Positions 43,360 to 52,933 are shown, counted from the stretch's first letter. The stretch: DNA of 64,000 nucleotides from Arthrobacter sp. ISL-72 (GCF_018613755.1 NZ_JAGGPP010000003.1:1-64000), one strand, 5' to 3'. Notes: a model not told the origin generated them from the sequence alone. Program-made: numbers and translations.

Positions 43360-44432
43360 CGCGGGTGCTGGTGGCCCGGCTGGACAGCGTGGGGGACGTC
43401 CTGCTGGCCGGTCCCGCCGTAAGGGCCGTAGCCAACGGCCGCAGGGCCGGCGGCGGTCCCGCCAACGACGTTGTGTTCCTCTGCGGGCCGCAGGGCAACG
43501 CTGCCGCTTCGCTGCTGCCCGGGATCTCCGAGGTCTACAGCTGGCAGTGCCCTTGGATCGTCAATCCGCCCCCGCCCGTTACTGCGGAGAACCTGGACCG
43601 GCTGGTTGCCTTCATCCGCAACTCGAGGATCACCGAAGCGGTCATCCTCACCTCCTTCCACCAGTCACCCCTCCCGCTGGCACTGCTGCTTCGGCTGGCA
43701 GGAGTGCGTTACATCGCCGGGGCATCCACTGACTATGCAGGGTCGCTGCTGGACGTCCGGCTCCGGCCCGGCGAGGACTTCCCCGAGGACCAGCCGGAAG
43801 CCGAGCGGGCGCTGGGCATCGCGCGGGCGGCAGGGTTCACCCTGCCGCCCGGTGACGACGGGCGGCTGAGGGTCAGCGAGCCGCCCGACGTCCGCGAACT
43901 CGTGGGGGAGGGGCCGTACATCGTGGTACATCCCGGTTCGTCGGCACCTTCCCGGGCGTGGCCGCCGCTGCACCATGCCGCGGCCGTGGAGCTCCTCGAG
44001 GGCGCGGGCCACCGGGTGGTGGTGACCGGCGGGCCGGACGAAACGACACTGACCGCCACCGTGGCCGGCCCCTCAGCCCTGGACCTCGGCGGCCGGACCG
44101 ACCTCCGCACCCTGTCCGGAGTCATCGCCGGTGCCAGTGCTGTGGTGACCGGCAATACCGGGCCGGCCCACCTGGCCGCCGCAGTGGGCACCCCGGTGGC
44201 CTGCCTCTTCTCCCCGGTGGTTCCCGCCATCAGGTGGGCGCCTTACGGTGTGCCGCTGGAACTCCTGGGCGACCAGAACGCGCCCTGCAAACTGAGCCGG
44301 GCCAGGGAATGTCCGATACCGGGGCATCCTTGCCTGGCGTCCGTGTCTCCCGAGCAGGTGGTGGACGCGGTGGAACGGCTCATCAGCGGAGTGACTTCGC
44401 TGTCCACCCGACGGAAGGTGCGGCACAAATGA
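43356..44432 (+). CDS. Glycosyltransferase family 9 (heptosyltransferase-like)
   Basis: About 358 aa. GT9/GT-B fold with the N-terminal LVARLDSVGDVLLAGPAVRA, VVHPGSSAPSRAWP, and the donor-site GNTGPAHLAAAVGTPVACLF. GT9 enzymes transfer heptose from ADP-heptose in LPS core synthesis. Here, in a Gram-positive genome and beside gmhA, gmhB and hldE, it probably adds heptose to a cell-surface glycan or protein. GTG start overlaps the gmhB stop by 4 bases. Confidence 0.93.
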   Translation: MTRVLVARLDSVGDVLLAGPAVRAVANGRRAGGGPANDVVFLCGPQGNAAASLLPGISEVYSWQCPWIVNPPPPVTAENLDRLVAFIRNSRITEAVILTSFHQSPLPLALLLRLAGVRYIAGASTDYAGSLLDVRLRPGEDFPEDQPEAERALGIARAAGFTLPPGDDGRLRVSEPPDVRELVGEGPYIVVHPGSSAPSRAWPPLHHAAAVELLEGAGHRVVVTGGPDETTLTATVAGPSALDLGGRTDLRTLSGVIAGASAVVTGNTGPAHLAAAVGTPVACLFSPVVPAIRWAPYGVPLELLGDQNAPCKLSRARECPIPGHPCLASVSPEQVVDAVERLISGVTSLSTRRKVRHK

Positions 44433-45445
44433 GGATTTTGCTCTGGCATGCCCACGGTGCCTGGACTGATGGTTTTGTCCGGGGACCGCACGAATATCTC
44501 CTGCCCGTGGCCCCGGGAGGAGGGCCCTGGGGGCTGGGCCGGGCCGGCCGGGACTGGCCGCACGCGGTCCGGGAGGTTGCCCTGGAAACACTGGACCCGG
44601 ACAGCATCGACGCCGTCGTGCTCCAGCGCCCCGAGGAAATCACCGAAGTTGCCCGGGCCACCGGACGGCGGCCCGGGGCTGACCTGCCCGCAGTCTTCGT
44701 TGAGCACAACACGCCCAAGGGCGATGTTCCCTTCTCCCGGCATCCGCTCGCTGACCAGCAGGAGATACCGGTGGTCCACGTCACGCACTTCAACCAGCTT
44801 TTCTGGGACTGCGGGACGGCTCCCACTGTGGTGATCGAGCACGGCATCCACGACCCCGGCTACCTGTACACCGGAGAGCTGCCGGAGCTGGGCGTAGTGG
44901 TCAACGAACCCGTGCGGCGGGGGAGGGTCACCGGCACCGACCTGCTCCCGCGCTTTGCCGACGCCGCGCCGCTGCGCGTTTTTGGCATGGGCGGGGAAGA
45001 ACTTCCCGGCTACTCGGGACTGCCGCCCTCCCGGCTCACAGTCGGCGGCGACCTTCCCACAGCCAGGCTGCACAGCGAACTGGCCCGCTGCCGCGTATAC
45101 ATCCATCCACTCCGCTGGACCTCCCTGGGACTGGCGCTGCTGGAAGCCATGCATCTGGGCATGCCCGTAGTGGCGCTGGCCACCACGGAAGCAGCCCGCG
45201 CCGTCCCGCCCGCTGCCGGGGCGATTTCAACTGACGTTGATGCGCTGGTCCGCGAGGCGGAGCGCCTGGTCCGGGATCCGGAGGAGGCCAAGGAACGCGG
45301 CAGGATTGCCCGCGAGGTTGCCTTGGAGCGTTATGGCCTGGGGCGCTTCCTCGACGCCTGGGACGCCCTGTTGGATGATGTGCGCTCCCGGCGTTTCCGC
45401 ACAGCACAAGTCCTAATCCCGGCGCGAGAAAGGAAGCTCCCGTGA
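44429..45445 (+). CDS. Glycosyltransferase, GT-B type
   Basis: About 338 aa. The C-terminal half has a GT4-like donor site (ARCRVYIHPLRWTSLGLALLEAMHLGMPVVALATTE) with the two Glu-type positions in LEAMHLG. The N-terminal half (RILLWHAHGAWTDGFVRG, FVEHNTPKGD) is unusual and I do not recognise the acceptor. The quoted donor segment is at about residues 211-246. ATG overlaps the GT9 stop (ATGA). Part of the heptose-glycan operon. Confidence 0.85.
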   Translation: MRILLWHAHGAWTDGFVRGPHEYLLPVAPGGGPWGLGRAGRDWPHAVREVALETLDPDSIDAVVLQRPEEITEVARATGRRPGADLPAVFVEHNTPKGDVPFSRHPLADQQEIPVVHVTHFNQLFWDCGTAPTVVIEHGIHDPGYLYTGELPELGVVVNEPVRRGRVTGTDLLPRFADAAPLRVFGMGGEELPGYSGLPPSRLTVGGDLPTARLHSELARCRVYIHPLRWTSLGLALLEAMHLGMPVVALATTEAARAVPPAAGAISTDVDALVREAERLVRDPEEAKERGRIAREVALERYGLGRFLDAWDALLDDVRSRRFRTAQVLIPARERKLP

Positions 45446-46695
45446 GGATCTCCATGGTTTCTGAACATGCAAGCCCCCTGGCTGCACTCGGCGGGGTGGA
45501 TGCGGGGGGCCAGAACGTCCACGTCGCAGCACTGTCCATTGCCTTGGCCCGGCGCGGCCATGATGTCACCGTTTACACCAGGAGGGATGACCCTGAGCTT
45601 CCCCGGGAAGTCCTGATCCGGCCCCGGCTGAAAGTGGTCCATATAGATGCCGGCCCGGCAAGCCACGTACCCAAGGACGCGCTTCTGCCGTACATGGACC
45701 GGCTGGCCGAAGGGATAGCAGACGACTGGGGAGCCAGGCCGCCCGACCTGGTGCATGCGCATTTCTGGATGTCCGGGCTCGCCGCCCTGGACGCCGGCCG
45801 GAGGCCCGGCGGAGCAAGGGTGCCGGTGGTGCAGACGTTCCACGCGCTGGGCACGGTCAAACGCCGGCACCAAGGTAGCGAAGACACCAGCCCTTCGCAG
45901 CGCCGGTGGCTTGAACCGGCGGTGGGCCGGTCCGTCGACCGCATCATCGCCACGTGCTCGGACGAAGTCTTTGAGCTGAAGGCTATGGGAATCGATCCGG
46001 CCAAGGTGTCGATCGCCCCGTGCGGGGTGGACCTGCAGCTGTTTGCCGCGTTGGGTGCGCCGGCGCCGCGTCCCCGCGCCCACCGGATCCTTTCCGTGGG
46101 CAGGCTCGTTCCGCGCAAGGGAGTGGACCTCGTCATCCGGGCGTTGCCGCTGCTCCGCGAGGCGGGGTTCGACGACGTCGAACTCCTGATTGTGGGTGGC
46201 GGGGGCGATGCCGCCGTCACGGGAGCTGACCCGGAGGCGCGGCGGCTGTCGGAACTCGCCCGCGAACTCGGCGTGGAGAACCAGGTGACCCTCCGGGGGC
46301 AGGTGCCAAGGGAGGACATGGCGGGGATCCTGCGCAGCGCCGATGCCGTGGTGTGCGCCCCTTGGTACGAACCGTTCGGCATTGTCCCGCTGGAGGCCAT
46401 GGCGTGCGGCGTTCCGGTGGTGGCTGCCGCCGTCGGCGGACTGACGGACAGCGTGGTGGACCGTGGCACCGGGCTTCTGGTGCCGCCGCAGGATCCGTCG
46501 GCGATCGCCGCGGCCGTGGCGGAACTCCTTGCTGATCCGGACCTCCGCGCTGAACTGGGGCGGGCCGGCCAGCAACGGGCCCGCACACGGTTCTCCTGGG
46601 AACGCGTAGCGGCAGAAACGGAAAAGGCCTACCAACTGACCCTCGCGGGAAGCGCGGGCACCCTGCTGGAACCGATGGAAGGAGCAGCACTATGA
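45442..46695 (+). CDS. Glycosyltransferase family 4
   Basis: 417 aa. N-terminal GGVDAGGQNVHVAALSIALA and VHAHFWMSGLAAL are typical of GT4 enzymes related to sucrose-phosphate synthase and MshA. The donor site is VGRLVPRKGVDLVIRAL and EPFGIVPLEAMACGVPVVA. The sugar donor is unknown. Start GTG 45442 overlaps the upstream stop; AAAGGAAGC is the ribosome site. It likely builds the same glycan as the neighbouring transferases. Confidence 0.93.
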   Translation: MRISMVSEHASPLAALGGVDAGGQNVHVAALSIALARRGHDVTVYTRRDDPELPREVLIRPRLKVVHIDAGPASHVPKDALLPYMDRLAEGIADDWGARPPDLVHAHFWMSGLAALDAGRRPGGARVPVVQTFHALGTVKRRHQGSEDTSPSQRRWLEPAVGRSVDRIIATCSDEVFELKAMGIDPAKVSIAPCGVDLQLFAALGAPAPRPRAHRILSVGRLVPRKGVDLVIRALPLLREAGFDDVELLIVGGGGDAAVTGADPEARRLSELARELGVENQVTLRGQVPREDMAGILRSADAVVCAPWYEPFGIVPLEAMACGVPVVAAAVGGLTDSVVDRGTGLLVPPQDPSAIAAAVAELLADPDLRAELGRAGQQRARTRFSWERVAAETEKAYQLTLAGSAGTLLEPMEGAAL

Positions 46696-47405
46696 CTACC
46701 GAATGGCCGCTTCGCACCGACGAACTGCCGGCATTGCTGCCGCTTCTTGCGGGCACCGAGGCACCGGCGATGCCCGGCCTGCCCGGAGATCCCACGCGAC
46801 CGGACTCTGTGCACGCCGTCCAGGCGCACTTGGACAACGTGCTCCCGGCGCTCCAGTCGCTCAGCCGGCAGTCGTACCATCTCGCGGCCTGGGGCGAGGA
46901 GCTGGCCCGCCGGCTGCTGCGGGGGCAACGGCTCCTTGCCGCCGGCAACGGCGGTTCCGCTGCGGAGGCCCAGCACCTCACGGCGGAACTCGTGGGAAGG
47001 TTCGACGGCGAACGGGTGCCGTTCTCGGCCATCTCACTGCACGCGGAAACTTCCGCCGTGACGGCCATCGCCAACGATTACGGCTTCGATGAGCTTTTCG
47101 CGCGGCAGGTCCGGGCCCACGGCCGCTCCGGTGACGTGCTCATGCTGCTCTCAACGAGCGGGAAAAGTCCCAACCTCCTGCGGGCTGTTGACGCGGCCAG
47201 GCGGCTGAATGTCACCACCTGGGCCCTCACCGGACCTGCCCCGAACCCCCTCGCCGAGAGGTGCGATGAAGCCGTGGCCATCGACGCCCTCTCAGCCAAT
47301 GCCCAGGAGGGCCACCTGATTGCACTGCATGCGGTCTGCCGGGCGTTCGATGCCGAAGTGGCCAGGCGCGGAAGGACTGCAGCTCCTGAAGGCGGGCTGC
47401 CATGA
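46692..47405 (+). CDS. gmhA: Sedoheptulose-7-phosphate isomerase
   Basis: 237 aa SIS-fold enzyme. It converts sedoheptulose-7-phosphate to D-glycero-D-manno-heptose-7-phosphate, the first step to nucleotide-heptose. Motifs: AAGNGGSAAEAQHLTAELVG, FDGERVPFSAISL, ANDYGFDELFARQV, LSTSGKSPNLLRA and the C-terminal QEGHLIALHAVC with its zinc-type His. The N-terminus is about 40 residues longer than the E. coli protein. Coupled by ATGA overlaps to GT4 upstream and hldE downstream. Confidence 0.95.
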   Translation: MTTEWPLRTDELPALLPLLAGTEAPAMPGLPGDPTRPDSVHAVQAHLDNVLPALQSLSRQSYHLAAWGEELARRLLRGQRLLAAGNGGSAAEAQHLTAELVGRFDGERVPFSAISLHAETSAVTAIANDYGFDELFARQVRAHGRSGDVLMLLSTSGKSPNLLRAVDAARRLNVTTWALTGPAPNPLAERCDEAVAIDALSANAQEGHLIALHAVCRAFDAEVARRGRTAAPEGGLP

Positions 47406-48841
47406 AGATCGTAGTGGTCGGCGACGTCCTGCTGGACGTCGATATTGACGGTGAGGCCACCCGGCTCTGCCCCGACGCCCCGGTCCCGGTGGTTGACGTT
47501 TCCGCTGTCCGCCGCCGGGCCGGAGGCGCCGGGCTCGTAGCCCGAATGCTGGCCGGGGACGGGCACAATGTCACCCTGGTGACCGTCCTGTCCGACGACG
47601 ACTCGGCGCGACACCTGGAGCGGGCATTGGACGGCATCACGGTGGTGGCGGGATCCTCCGGGGCGCCCACACCCGTCAAGACGAGGGTCCGCGCTGAAAG
47701 CCACCCCGTGGTCCGGTTCGACGAGGGGTGCGAACGGCCCCCCGTTCCCGAGGTGACCCGGGCAATGCTGCACGCACTGCAACGGGCCGCCGCGGTAGTT
47801 GTTGCCGACTACGGCCGCGGGCTCACCGCCAACAGGGAACTCAGGGCAGCCCTGGCGGCGCTGGCCCCGCGCATCCCCATCATCTGGGATCCCCACCCGG
47901 CCGGAACAGAACCCGTTCCCGGCGTGTCCGTCGTGACGCCCAACTTCACGGAGGCCCGAAGCATGGCGGGCCGTTTGGCCGTCGGTCAGGAACCGCCGGC
48001 CACCGGGCAGGAATCCCCGGCCGCCGGACAGGCGGCGTCGGGACCGGCTGGCGGCCGCGGCGCCGACGCTGCCGAACAGCTGGCCACTACCCTTCGGGAA
48101 GGGTGGCGGAGCAAGGCAGTGATGGTCACCATGGGCAGCCAGGGGGCCATCCTGGTGCAGGACGACGGCGCGGCGCCCCTGCCCATTCCGGCGCCACAGA
48201 CCACCGTAACCGACCCCTGCGGGGCCGGAGACCGGCTGGCGGCAAGCCTCGCCGTGCACCTGTTCGAGGGCCACACCCCGGACGTTGCCGCAGTTCTGGC
48301 TGTCCGGGAAGCTGCCTCCTTCCTGCGCAATGGCGGGGTGTCGACCATGGGCGACGAACCGCAGCCGGTCAAACTCCGCGGGCACGACACCGACGCCCTT
48401 GCCCTGGCCCGCAACGTCCGTGAGGCCGGCGGGATCGTGGTGGCCACCGGGGGCTGCTTCGATCTGCTCCATGCCGGCCACGCACGGGCCCTGGCCACGG
48501 CGCGGAGCCTGGGCGAGTGCCTGGTGGTGTGCTTGAATTCCGACGATTCAGTGCGGCGGATCAAGGGCCCGGAGCGGCCCATCATCAACCAGGAGGACCG
48601 TACCGAGCTGCTCCTTGCCCTCGAATTCGTCGACGCGGTGCTGGTGTTTGACGAGGACACCCCGGAGGCCTGCCTGAACGCGCTCCGCCCCGACATCTGG
48701 GTGAAGGGCGGGGACTACGACGTCACGGAGCTGCCCGAAACTGCCCTGGTGGAGAGCTGGGGCGGCCGGTGCACCACGGTGCCGTACCACCCGGCGCGGT
48801 CCACCACCGACCTTGCGGCGGCGCTGTCCCGCGTCAGTTGA
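47402..48841 (+). CDS. hldE: Bifunctional heptose-7-phosphate kinase / heptose-1-phosphate nucleotidyltransferase
   Basis: 479 aa. Kinase domain (about 1-310, PfkB family, catalytic Asp277 in PCGAGDRLAAS) and cytidylyltransferase-like domain (about 335-479, His357 and His360 in LLHAGHARAL, then KGGDYDVTELPE). It makes heptose-1,7-bisphosphate and, after GmhB, activates heptose-1-phosphate with ATP. A Gly/Gln/Pro-rich insertion at about 195-220 sits in the kinase domain. A second copy is at 51275. The stop codon lies in a 16-bp tandem repeat. Confidence 0.95.
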   Translation: MKIVVVGDVLLDVDIDGEATRLCPDAPVPVVDVSAVRRRAGGAGLVARMLAGDGHNVTLVTVLSDDDSARHLERALDGITVVAGSSGAPTPVKTRVRAESHPVVRFDEGCERPPVPEVTRAMLHALQRAAAVVVADYGRGLTANRELRAALAALAPRIPIIWDPHPAGTEPVPGVSVVTPNFTEARSMAGRLAVGQEPPATGQESPAAGQAASGPAGGRGADAAEQLATTLREGWRSKAVMVTMGSQGAILVQDDGAAPLPIPAPQTTVTDPCGAGDRLAASLAVHLFEGHTPDVAAVLAVREAASFLRNGGVSTMGDEPQPVKLRGHDTDALALARNVREAGGIVVATGGCFDLLHAGHARALATARSLGECLVVCLNSDDSVRRIKGPERPIINQEDRTELLLALEFVDAVLVFDEDTPEACLNALRPDIWVKGGDYDVTELPETALVESWGGRCTTVPYHPARSTTDLAAALSRVS

Positions 48842-48877
48842 CGGGCCGGTCAGTTGACGGGCCGGTCAGCTGACGTT
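48834..48877 (+). repeat. 16-bp tandem repeat over the hldE stop codon
   Basis: GTCAGTTGACGGGCCG is repeated twice with a third partial, slightly changed copy. The TGA of hldE is inside the first unit. Confidence 0.75.
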
Positions 48878-48896
48878 GATGGGGCGGCTGACCGGC
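48861..48896 (+). terminator. Hairpin between hldE and the SDR gene
   Basis: Arms GCCGGTCAGC (48861-48870) and GCTGACCGGC (48887-48896), loop 16 bases. It may partly stop transcription of the operon before the SDR gene. Confidence 0.55.
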
Positions 48897-48948
48897 GCTT
48901 CAAGCCGTAGCACTTACAAGATCCCCGATCATCCACGAGAGGAACACT

Positions 48949-49665
48949 ATGACTGAACAAACTTTCCCTGCAGGTCCCTACACTCCCGGCCGCGTGCTGG
49001 TCACCGGAGGCGGATCCGGGCTTGGCGCCGCCGTCGTCGATGCGGTGCTGAGGGCGGGCGGTACGCCCGTGGTGCTGGACCGGGACATCCGGAACGTCTC
49101 GGCCGCAAAAGCCTTCGAAGTGGACGTTGCGGACCGCGAAGCAGTCGCCCGGGCCGTGCAGCAGGCGGCGGAGACGCTGGGCGGGCTGGACGCCGTGGTG
49201 ACGGCTGCCGGAATCGACCGCTGCGGCAAGCTGGAGGACGTCCCGGCCGAAGACTGGGAAAAGGTGGTGTTCGTGAACCTGTTCGGCACCGTGTCGGTTG
49301 TCCGCGCCGCCCTGCCCTATCTGAAGGAGTCCAGGGGAAGGGTGGTCACGGTCGCCTCGACGCTGGGGAAGCGGGCGCTGCCTGAGGCGTCGGCCTACTG
49401 CGCCTCCAAGTTCGGTGTGGTGGGGTTCAGCCACGCCTTGGCCGCGGAAACCGGTGGCGAGATCGGCGTGACCACCATGATTCCGGGCGGGATGAAGACC
49501 CGGTTCTTCGACGACCGGGCCGAGCAATACAAGCCGCAGGACAATTCCCGCTTAAATGACCCCGCAAACGTGGCCAACGCCATCCTCTTCGCGTTGTCCC
49601 AGCCCCCGGGGTGCGAGGTCCGCGAGATGCTGATCTGCCATGAGGACGAAGGGTCGTGGCCTTAG
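48949..49665 (+). CDS. SDR family oxidoreductase in the heptose cluster
   Basis: 238 aa classical SDR: LVTGGGSGLG, VVTAAGIDR (the NNAG motif is replaced by TAAG), Ser in VASTLGK, and catalytic YCASK. The last 20 residues carry CEVREMLICHEDEGSWP. It is a classical, not extended, SDR, so it is not an HldD-type epimerase. Its place between the hldE genes suggests it modifies the same sugar, together with the ALDH. It begins 107 bp after hldE, so it may have its own promoter. GAGAGGAAC precedes ATG 48949. Confidence 0.88.
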   Translation: MTEQTFPAGPYTPGRVLVTGGGSGLGAAVVDAVLRAGGTPVVLDRDIRNVSAAKAFEVDVADREAVARAVQQAAETLGGLDAVVTAAGIDRCGKLEDVPAEDWEKVVFVNLFGTVSVVRAALPYLKESRGRVVTVASTLGKRALPEASAYCASKFGVVGFSHALAAETGGEIGVTTMIPGGMKTRFFDDRAEQYKPQDNSRLNDPANVANAILFALSQPPGCEVREMLICHEDEGSWP

Positions 49666-49844
49666 GCAGCCTGAGCAAATCCAACCGTCCTGCCCCGGAC
49701 CAGCCCCCTGAAAATCATCGGCAGGAAGTGTGTAAGCCTGCCTCCGCGGGGGTATGAAAATCGTCATAGGAGGCCTCGGCGCAGCCTGCCCGTTATAGGC
49801 GGCAGGTGCTGTCAGCGCCGCGGCCGTCTTTGGAAGGAGTTCCC

Positions 49845-51278
49845 ATGTCTGCGATCGTTCACCGTGTCCATGACCGTGACAAGGAAGTGATATTGATCCG
49901 CGACCCCCGCACCGGTGAGGAGGTGGGTTCCCTGCCGGAAGCTGAACCCTTGGCGATCCGGCGGGCAGTGAATGCCTCACGGGCGGCCCTTCAGCTGTGG
50001 GCAGCGACGCCCCCGGCTGAGCGCGGGGCAGCTCTTCGCGCCGCGGCCAGAGCCCTGGAAGGAGCCGCGTCGGCGCTGGCCGAGCTGAACAGCCGGGAGA
50101 CCGGGCGTCCCGTGGCCGAGGCCAAGGAGGGGATAGCCGCAGGGATTTCCACGCTGGAACAGTACGCCGAACTGGGCCCGCTCCACCGCGGACACAGCCT
50201 CCGCGGCCATCCCCTTGCGTCCGATTACACCGTCGCCGAGCCCCGTGGAGTGGCAGTTGTGCTCACGCCATGGAACGACCCGGTAGCTGTTACCTGCGGC
50301 CTCATCGGTGCCGCCCTGGTCACTGGAAATACGGTGGTGCACAAGCCCAGCGAACGGTGTCCGCACCTGGGTGCCATGCTTGGGGACGTTGTGGCGGCAG
50401 CCTTCCCGCCCGATGTGCTGATTACCCTCACCGGCGGTTCCGGTGTGGGCGCCTTGCTGACAGAGCAGGCCGGGGTGGATGTCGTGGCGCACGTCGGGTC
50501 AAGCGAGGCCGGCGCCCGGATCTCCAGGGCTTCGAACCTGACCGGGGCTCACGTCATCCGGGAAAACGGCGGTAACGACCCGCTGCTGGTCGACGAAGAT
50601 GTGGACCCTGTCTGGGCCGCGGAACAGGCGGTTATCGGGGCCTTCAGCAACAGCGGACAGATCTGCACTGCCGTGGAGCGGATCTACGTGCATCAAGCCA
50701 TCGCGGAGCCTTTCTGCGCGGCCTTGGAGAAGGCTGCCCGGCGCCGCAACCGGGACGGCAGCCTGGCGCCGTTGGTGGATGTCCGCATGCGGGATGCAGT
50801 CCATCGCCAGGTGGAGGAAGCCCTGGAGTCAGGTGCACGCGCAGTGGAGGGCGGAGCGGTCCCGTCAGGACCGGGTGCGTTTTATCCGGCCACGGTCCTG
50901 CTTGACTGCACGGCGGAGATGGCAATCATGACCGAGGAAACTTTCGGACCGGTGGCACCCGTGCAGGTGGTGGACAGCTTTGACGAAGGTCTGAGACTTG
51001 CCGCGAAGGGCCGGTACGGCCTTGCGGCAACGGTATTGACGGGCAGCATCGCGCACGCCCAGCAGGCAATTGCCGCGCTCCCGGTAGGTACGGTGAAAAT
51101 CAATGAGGTGTTTGGCGGAGCGCCCGGCGGCGCAGCCCAGCCACGGGGCGATAGCGGCCATGGTTTTGGCTACGGGCCTGAGCTCCTGGACGAATTCACC
51201 CGGGTCAAGGTCGTCCATATCGCCGCTCCGCCGGCGGGCACAAACGCAGGCGGCACAACCGCGGGTGGCGCGGCATGA
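49845..51278 (+). CDS. Aldehyde dehydrogenase family protein
   Basis: About 477 aa. NAD(P)-dependent aldehyde oxidation: Glu240 in ENGGNDPLLV, catalytic Cys274 in NSGQICTAVER, and EETFGPVAPVQ. GGAAGGAG lies seven bases before ATG 49845; the frame is open to 49806. The substrate is unknown; position beside an SDR and hldE suggests a sugar-derived aldehyde. The C-terminus is Gly/Thr/Ala-rich. Its stop overlaps the start of the second hldE (ATGA), so the two are coupled. Confidence 0.92.
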   Translation: MSAIVHRVHDRDKEVILIRDPRTGEEVGSLPEAEPLAIRRAVNASRAALQLWAATPPAERGAALRAAARALEGAASALAELNSRETGRPVAEAKEGIAAGISTLEQYAELGPLHRGHSLRGHPLASDYTVAEPRGVAVVLTPWNDPVAVTCGLIGAALVTGNTVVHKPSERCPHLGAMLGDVVAAAFPPDVLITLTGGSGVGALLTEQAGVDVVAHVGSSEAGARISRASNLTGAHVIRENGGNDPLLVDEDVDPVWAAEQAVIGAFSNSGQICTAVERIYVHQAIAEPFCAALEKAARRRNRDGSLAPLVDVRMRDAVHRQVEEALESGARAVEGGAVPSGPGAFYPATVLLDCTAEMAIMTEETFGPVAPVQVVDSFDEGLRLAAKGRYGLAATVLTGSIAHAQQAIAALPVGTVKINEVFGGAPGGAAQPRGDSGHGFGYGPELLDEFTRVKVVHIAAPPAGTNAGGTTAGGAA

Positions 51279-52924
51279 GCCCCGCCGCCGAGCCGGGTGA
51301 CCAGGCTCCGCCGGCCGACCAGGCCCCCGCGCCTGACCAGGTTTCCGCGCCTAACCCGGCTGCGCATGACCAGGCTCCCGCGCCTGACCAAGCTCCGTCC
51401 GCAGACCAGGCTCCGCTGGCTGATCAGCGCGGCCTGGCCGACTGGCTGCCCGGGCGGCTGGCCGCCGTCGCGCCGTCAGTAACCGTCGTCGGCGATGTCA
51501 TGCTTGACGGCTGGTGGAACGGCTCCATCGAGAGGCTCTGCCGGGAGGCGCCGGCACCGGTGGTGGACATCACCAGCCGTGCCTTCGCGCCGGGCGGTGC
51601 CGCGAATACCGCCATGAACCTGGCCGCGCTGGGTGCCCGGGTCCGCATCGCCGGCGTGGTGGGCTGCGATGATGCCGGGAAGGAACTGCGGCGGCAGCTT
51701 CGCGCCGCGGGCGTGAATGTCAGCCACCTGCACGAGCACCCGGACATGGTGACCACCACCAAGACCCGCATCAGCAGTGCCGGCCAGGTGCTGCTGCGGT
51801 TCGACGACGTGGTGCGGAAGGTGCCGAAGGATGCCCTCGCGGCGCTCGCCCTTACCCTCCCCTCCGCCCTGGAGGGACAGGACGCCGTGGTGGTGTGCGA
51901 CTACGGCACCGGTGCCCTGGCCGGACCGGTGGGGGAGGCCCTGAAGACTGCGCTGGCAGGACGGCGCGGGGGCCCGATCACTGTGGTGGACGCCCACGAT
52001 CCGCGTGGATGGGCGGCCCTGCAGCCGGATCTGGCCACCCCGAATGCGCTGGAAGCGGCCAGAATCCTGGGTGTTGCGTTGCCGGCGGGCGGGGACCGTG
52101 CTGCTTTCCTCGCCGAGCACCGGAAAGAACTCGCCGAAGCCACCGCCGCCCGCGCCGTGGTGGTCACGCTGGACCGGGACGGAACCGTGCTGCTGCCTGC
52201 CACCGGTGATGCCCACCGGACCTGGGCACGGCCGGCAACCGAGAAACAGGCCTCCGGCGCGGGGGACACCTTCGTGGCTGCACTGACGCTGGCGCGGGCA
52301 TGCACTTTGCCGCTGACCACCAGCCTGGACCTGGCGCAGGCGGCTGCCGACGTCGTCGTCCATCACGCCGGAACATCCGTCTGCAGTTCAGCGGACCTCA
52401 CGCGGTACCTGGCGAGCTTCGCCGATACCGCCCTCAGCGCCGATGAACTGGCCCGGCACATCCAGGGCGACCGCGCCGAGGGGCGGCGGATCGTTCTGAC
52501 CAACGGCTGCTTTGATGTGCTGCACCGGGGCCACACCCGCTATCTCAACCAGGCCAAGCAGCTCGGCGACATCCTGGTGGTGGCACTGAACAGTGACGAG
52601 TCGGTGCGCCGGCTGAAGGGGCCCGGCCGACCGATCAACACCGTCGCGGACCGGGCTGCGGTGATCGCCGCGCTCAGCTGTGTGGACTACGTGACGGTGT
52701 TCGACACCCCCACGCCCATCCCGCTGATTGAGAAGCTCCGCCCCGATATCTATGCAAAAGGCGGGGACTATACGCCGGAGATGCTGGCAGAAACCGAAGC
52801 CGTCGAGCGCTGCGGCGGCCAGGTCAGCATCCTGGACTATGTGGCGGACCTGTCCACCACCGCCGTCGTCAAGCGGATCCGCAATGGTGAGGGCGCCGCG
52901 TTCGGTGGGGCGCCGGTCACTTAG
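51275..52924 (+). CDS. Second HldE-type heptose kinase / nucleotidyltransferase
   Basis: 549 aa. Residues 1-50 are a low-complexity Ala/Pro/Asp/Gln repeat (DQAPAPDQ units). The PfkB-type kinase follows (about 65-375, TVVGDVMLDGWW, Asp331 in SGAGDTFVAAL), then the nucleotidyltransferase (about 405-540, His417 and His420 in VLHRGHTRYL, KGGDYTPEMLAE). Both active sites look intact. Two HldE paralogues in one locus are unusual; they may act on different heptose anomers or use different nucleotides. This is inference. Confidence 0.93.
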   Translation: MSPAAEPGDQAPPADQAPAPDQVSAPNPAAHDQAPAPDQAPSADQAPLADQRGLADWLPGRLAAVAPSVTVVGDVMLDGWWNGSIERLCREAPAPVVDITSRAFAPGGAANTAMNLAALGARVRIAGVVGCDDAGKELRRQLRAAGVNVSHLHEHPDMVTTTKTRISSAGQVLLRFDDVVRKVPKDALAALALTLPSALEGQDAVVVCDYGTGALAGPVGEALKTALAGRRGGPITVVDAHDPRGWAALQPDLATPNALEAARILGVALPAGGDRAAFLAEHRKELAEATAARAVVVTLDRDGTVLLPATGDAHRTWARPATEKQASGAGDTFVAALTLARACTLPLTTSLDLAQAAADVVVHHAGTSVCSSADLTRYLASFADTALSADELARHIQGDRAEGRRIVLTNGCFDVLHRGHTRYLNQAKQLGDILVVALNSDESVRRLKGPGRPINTVADRAAVIAALSCVDYVTVFDTPTPIPLIEKLRPDIYAKGGDYTPEMLAETEAVERCGGQVSILDYVADLSTTAVVKRIRNGEGAAFGGAPVT

Positions 52925-52933
52925 GGTTGATGC

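Noticed and set aside
48949..49665. SDR in the heptose cluster as HldD epimerase
   Set aside because: It is a 238-aa classical SDR with a YCASK motif, shorter than the extended SDR fold of HldD.
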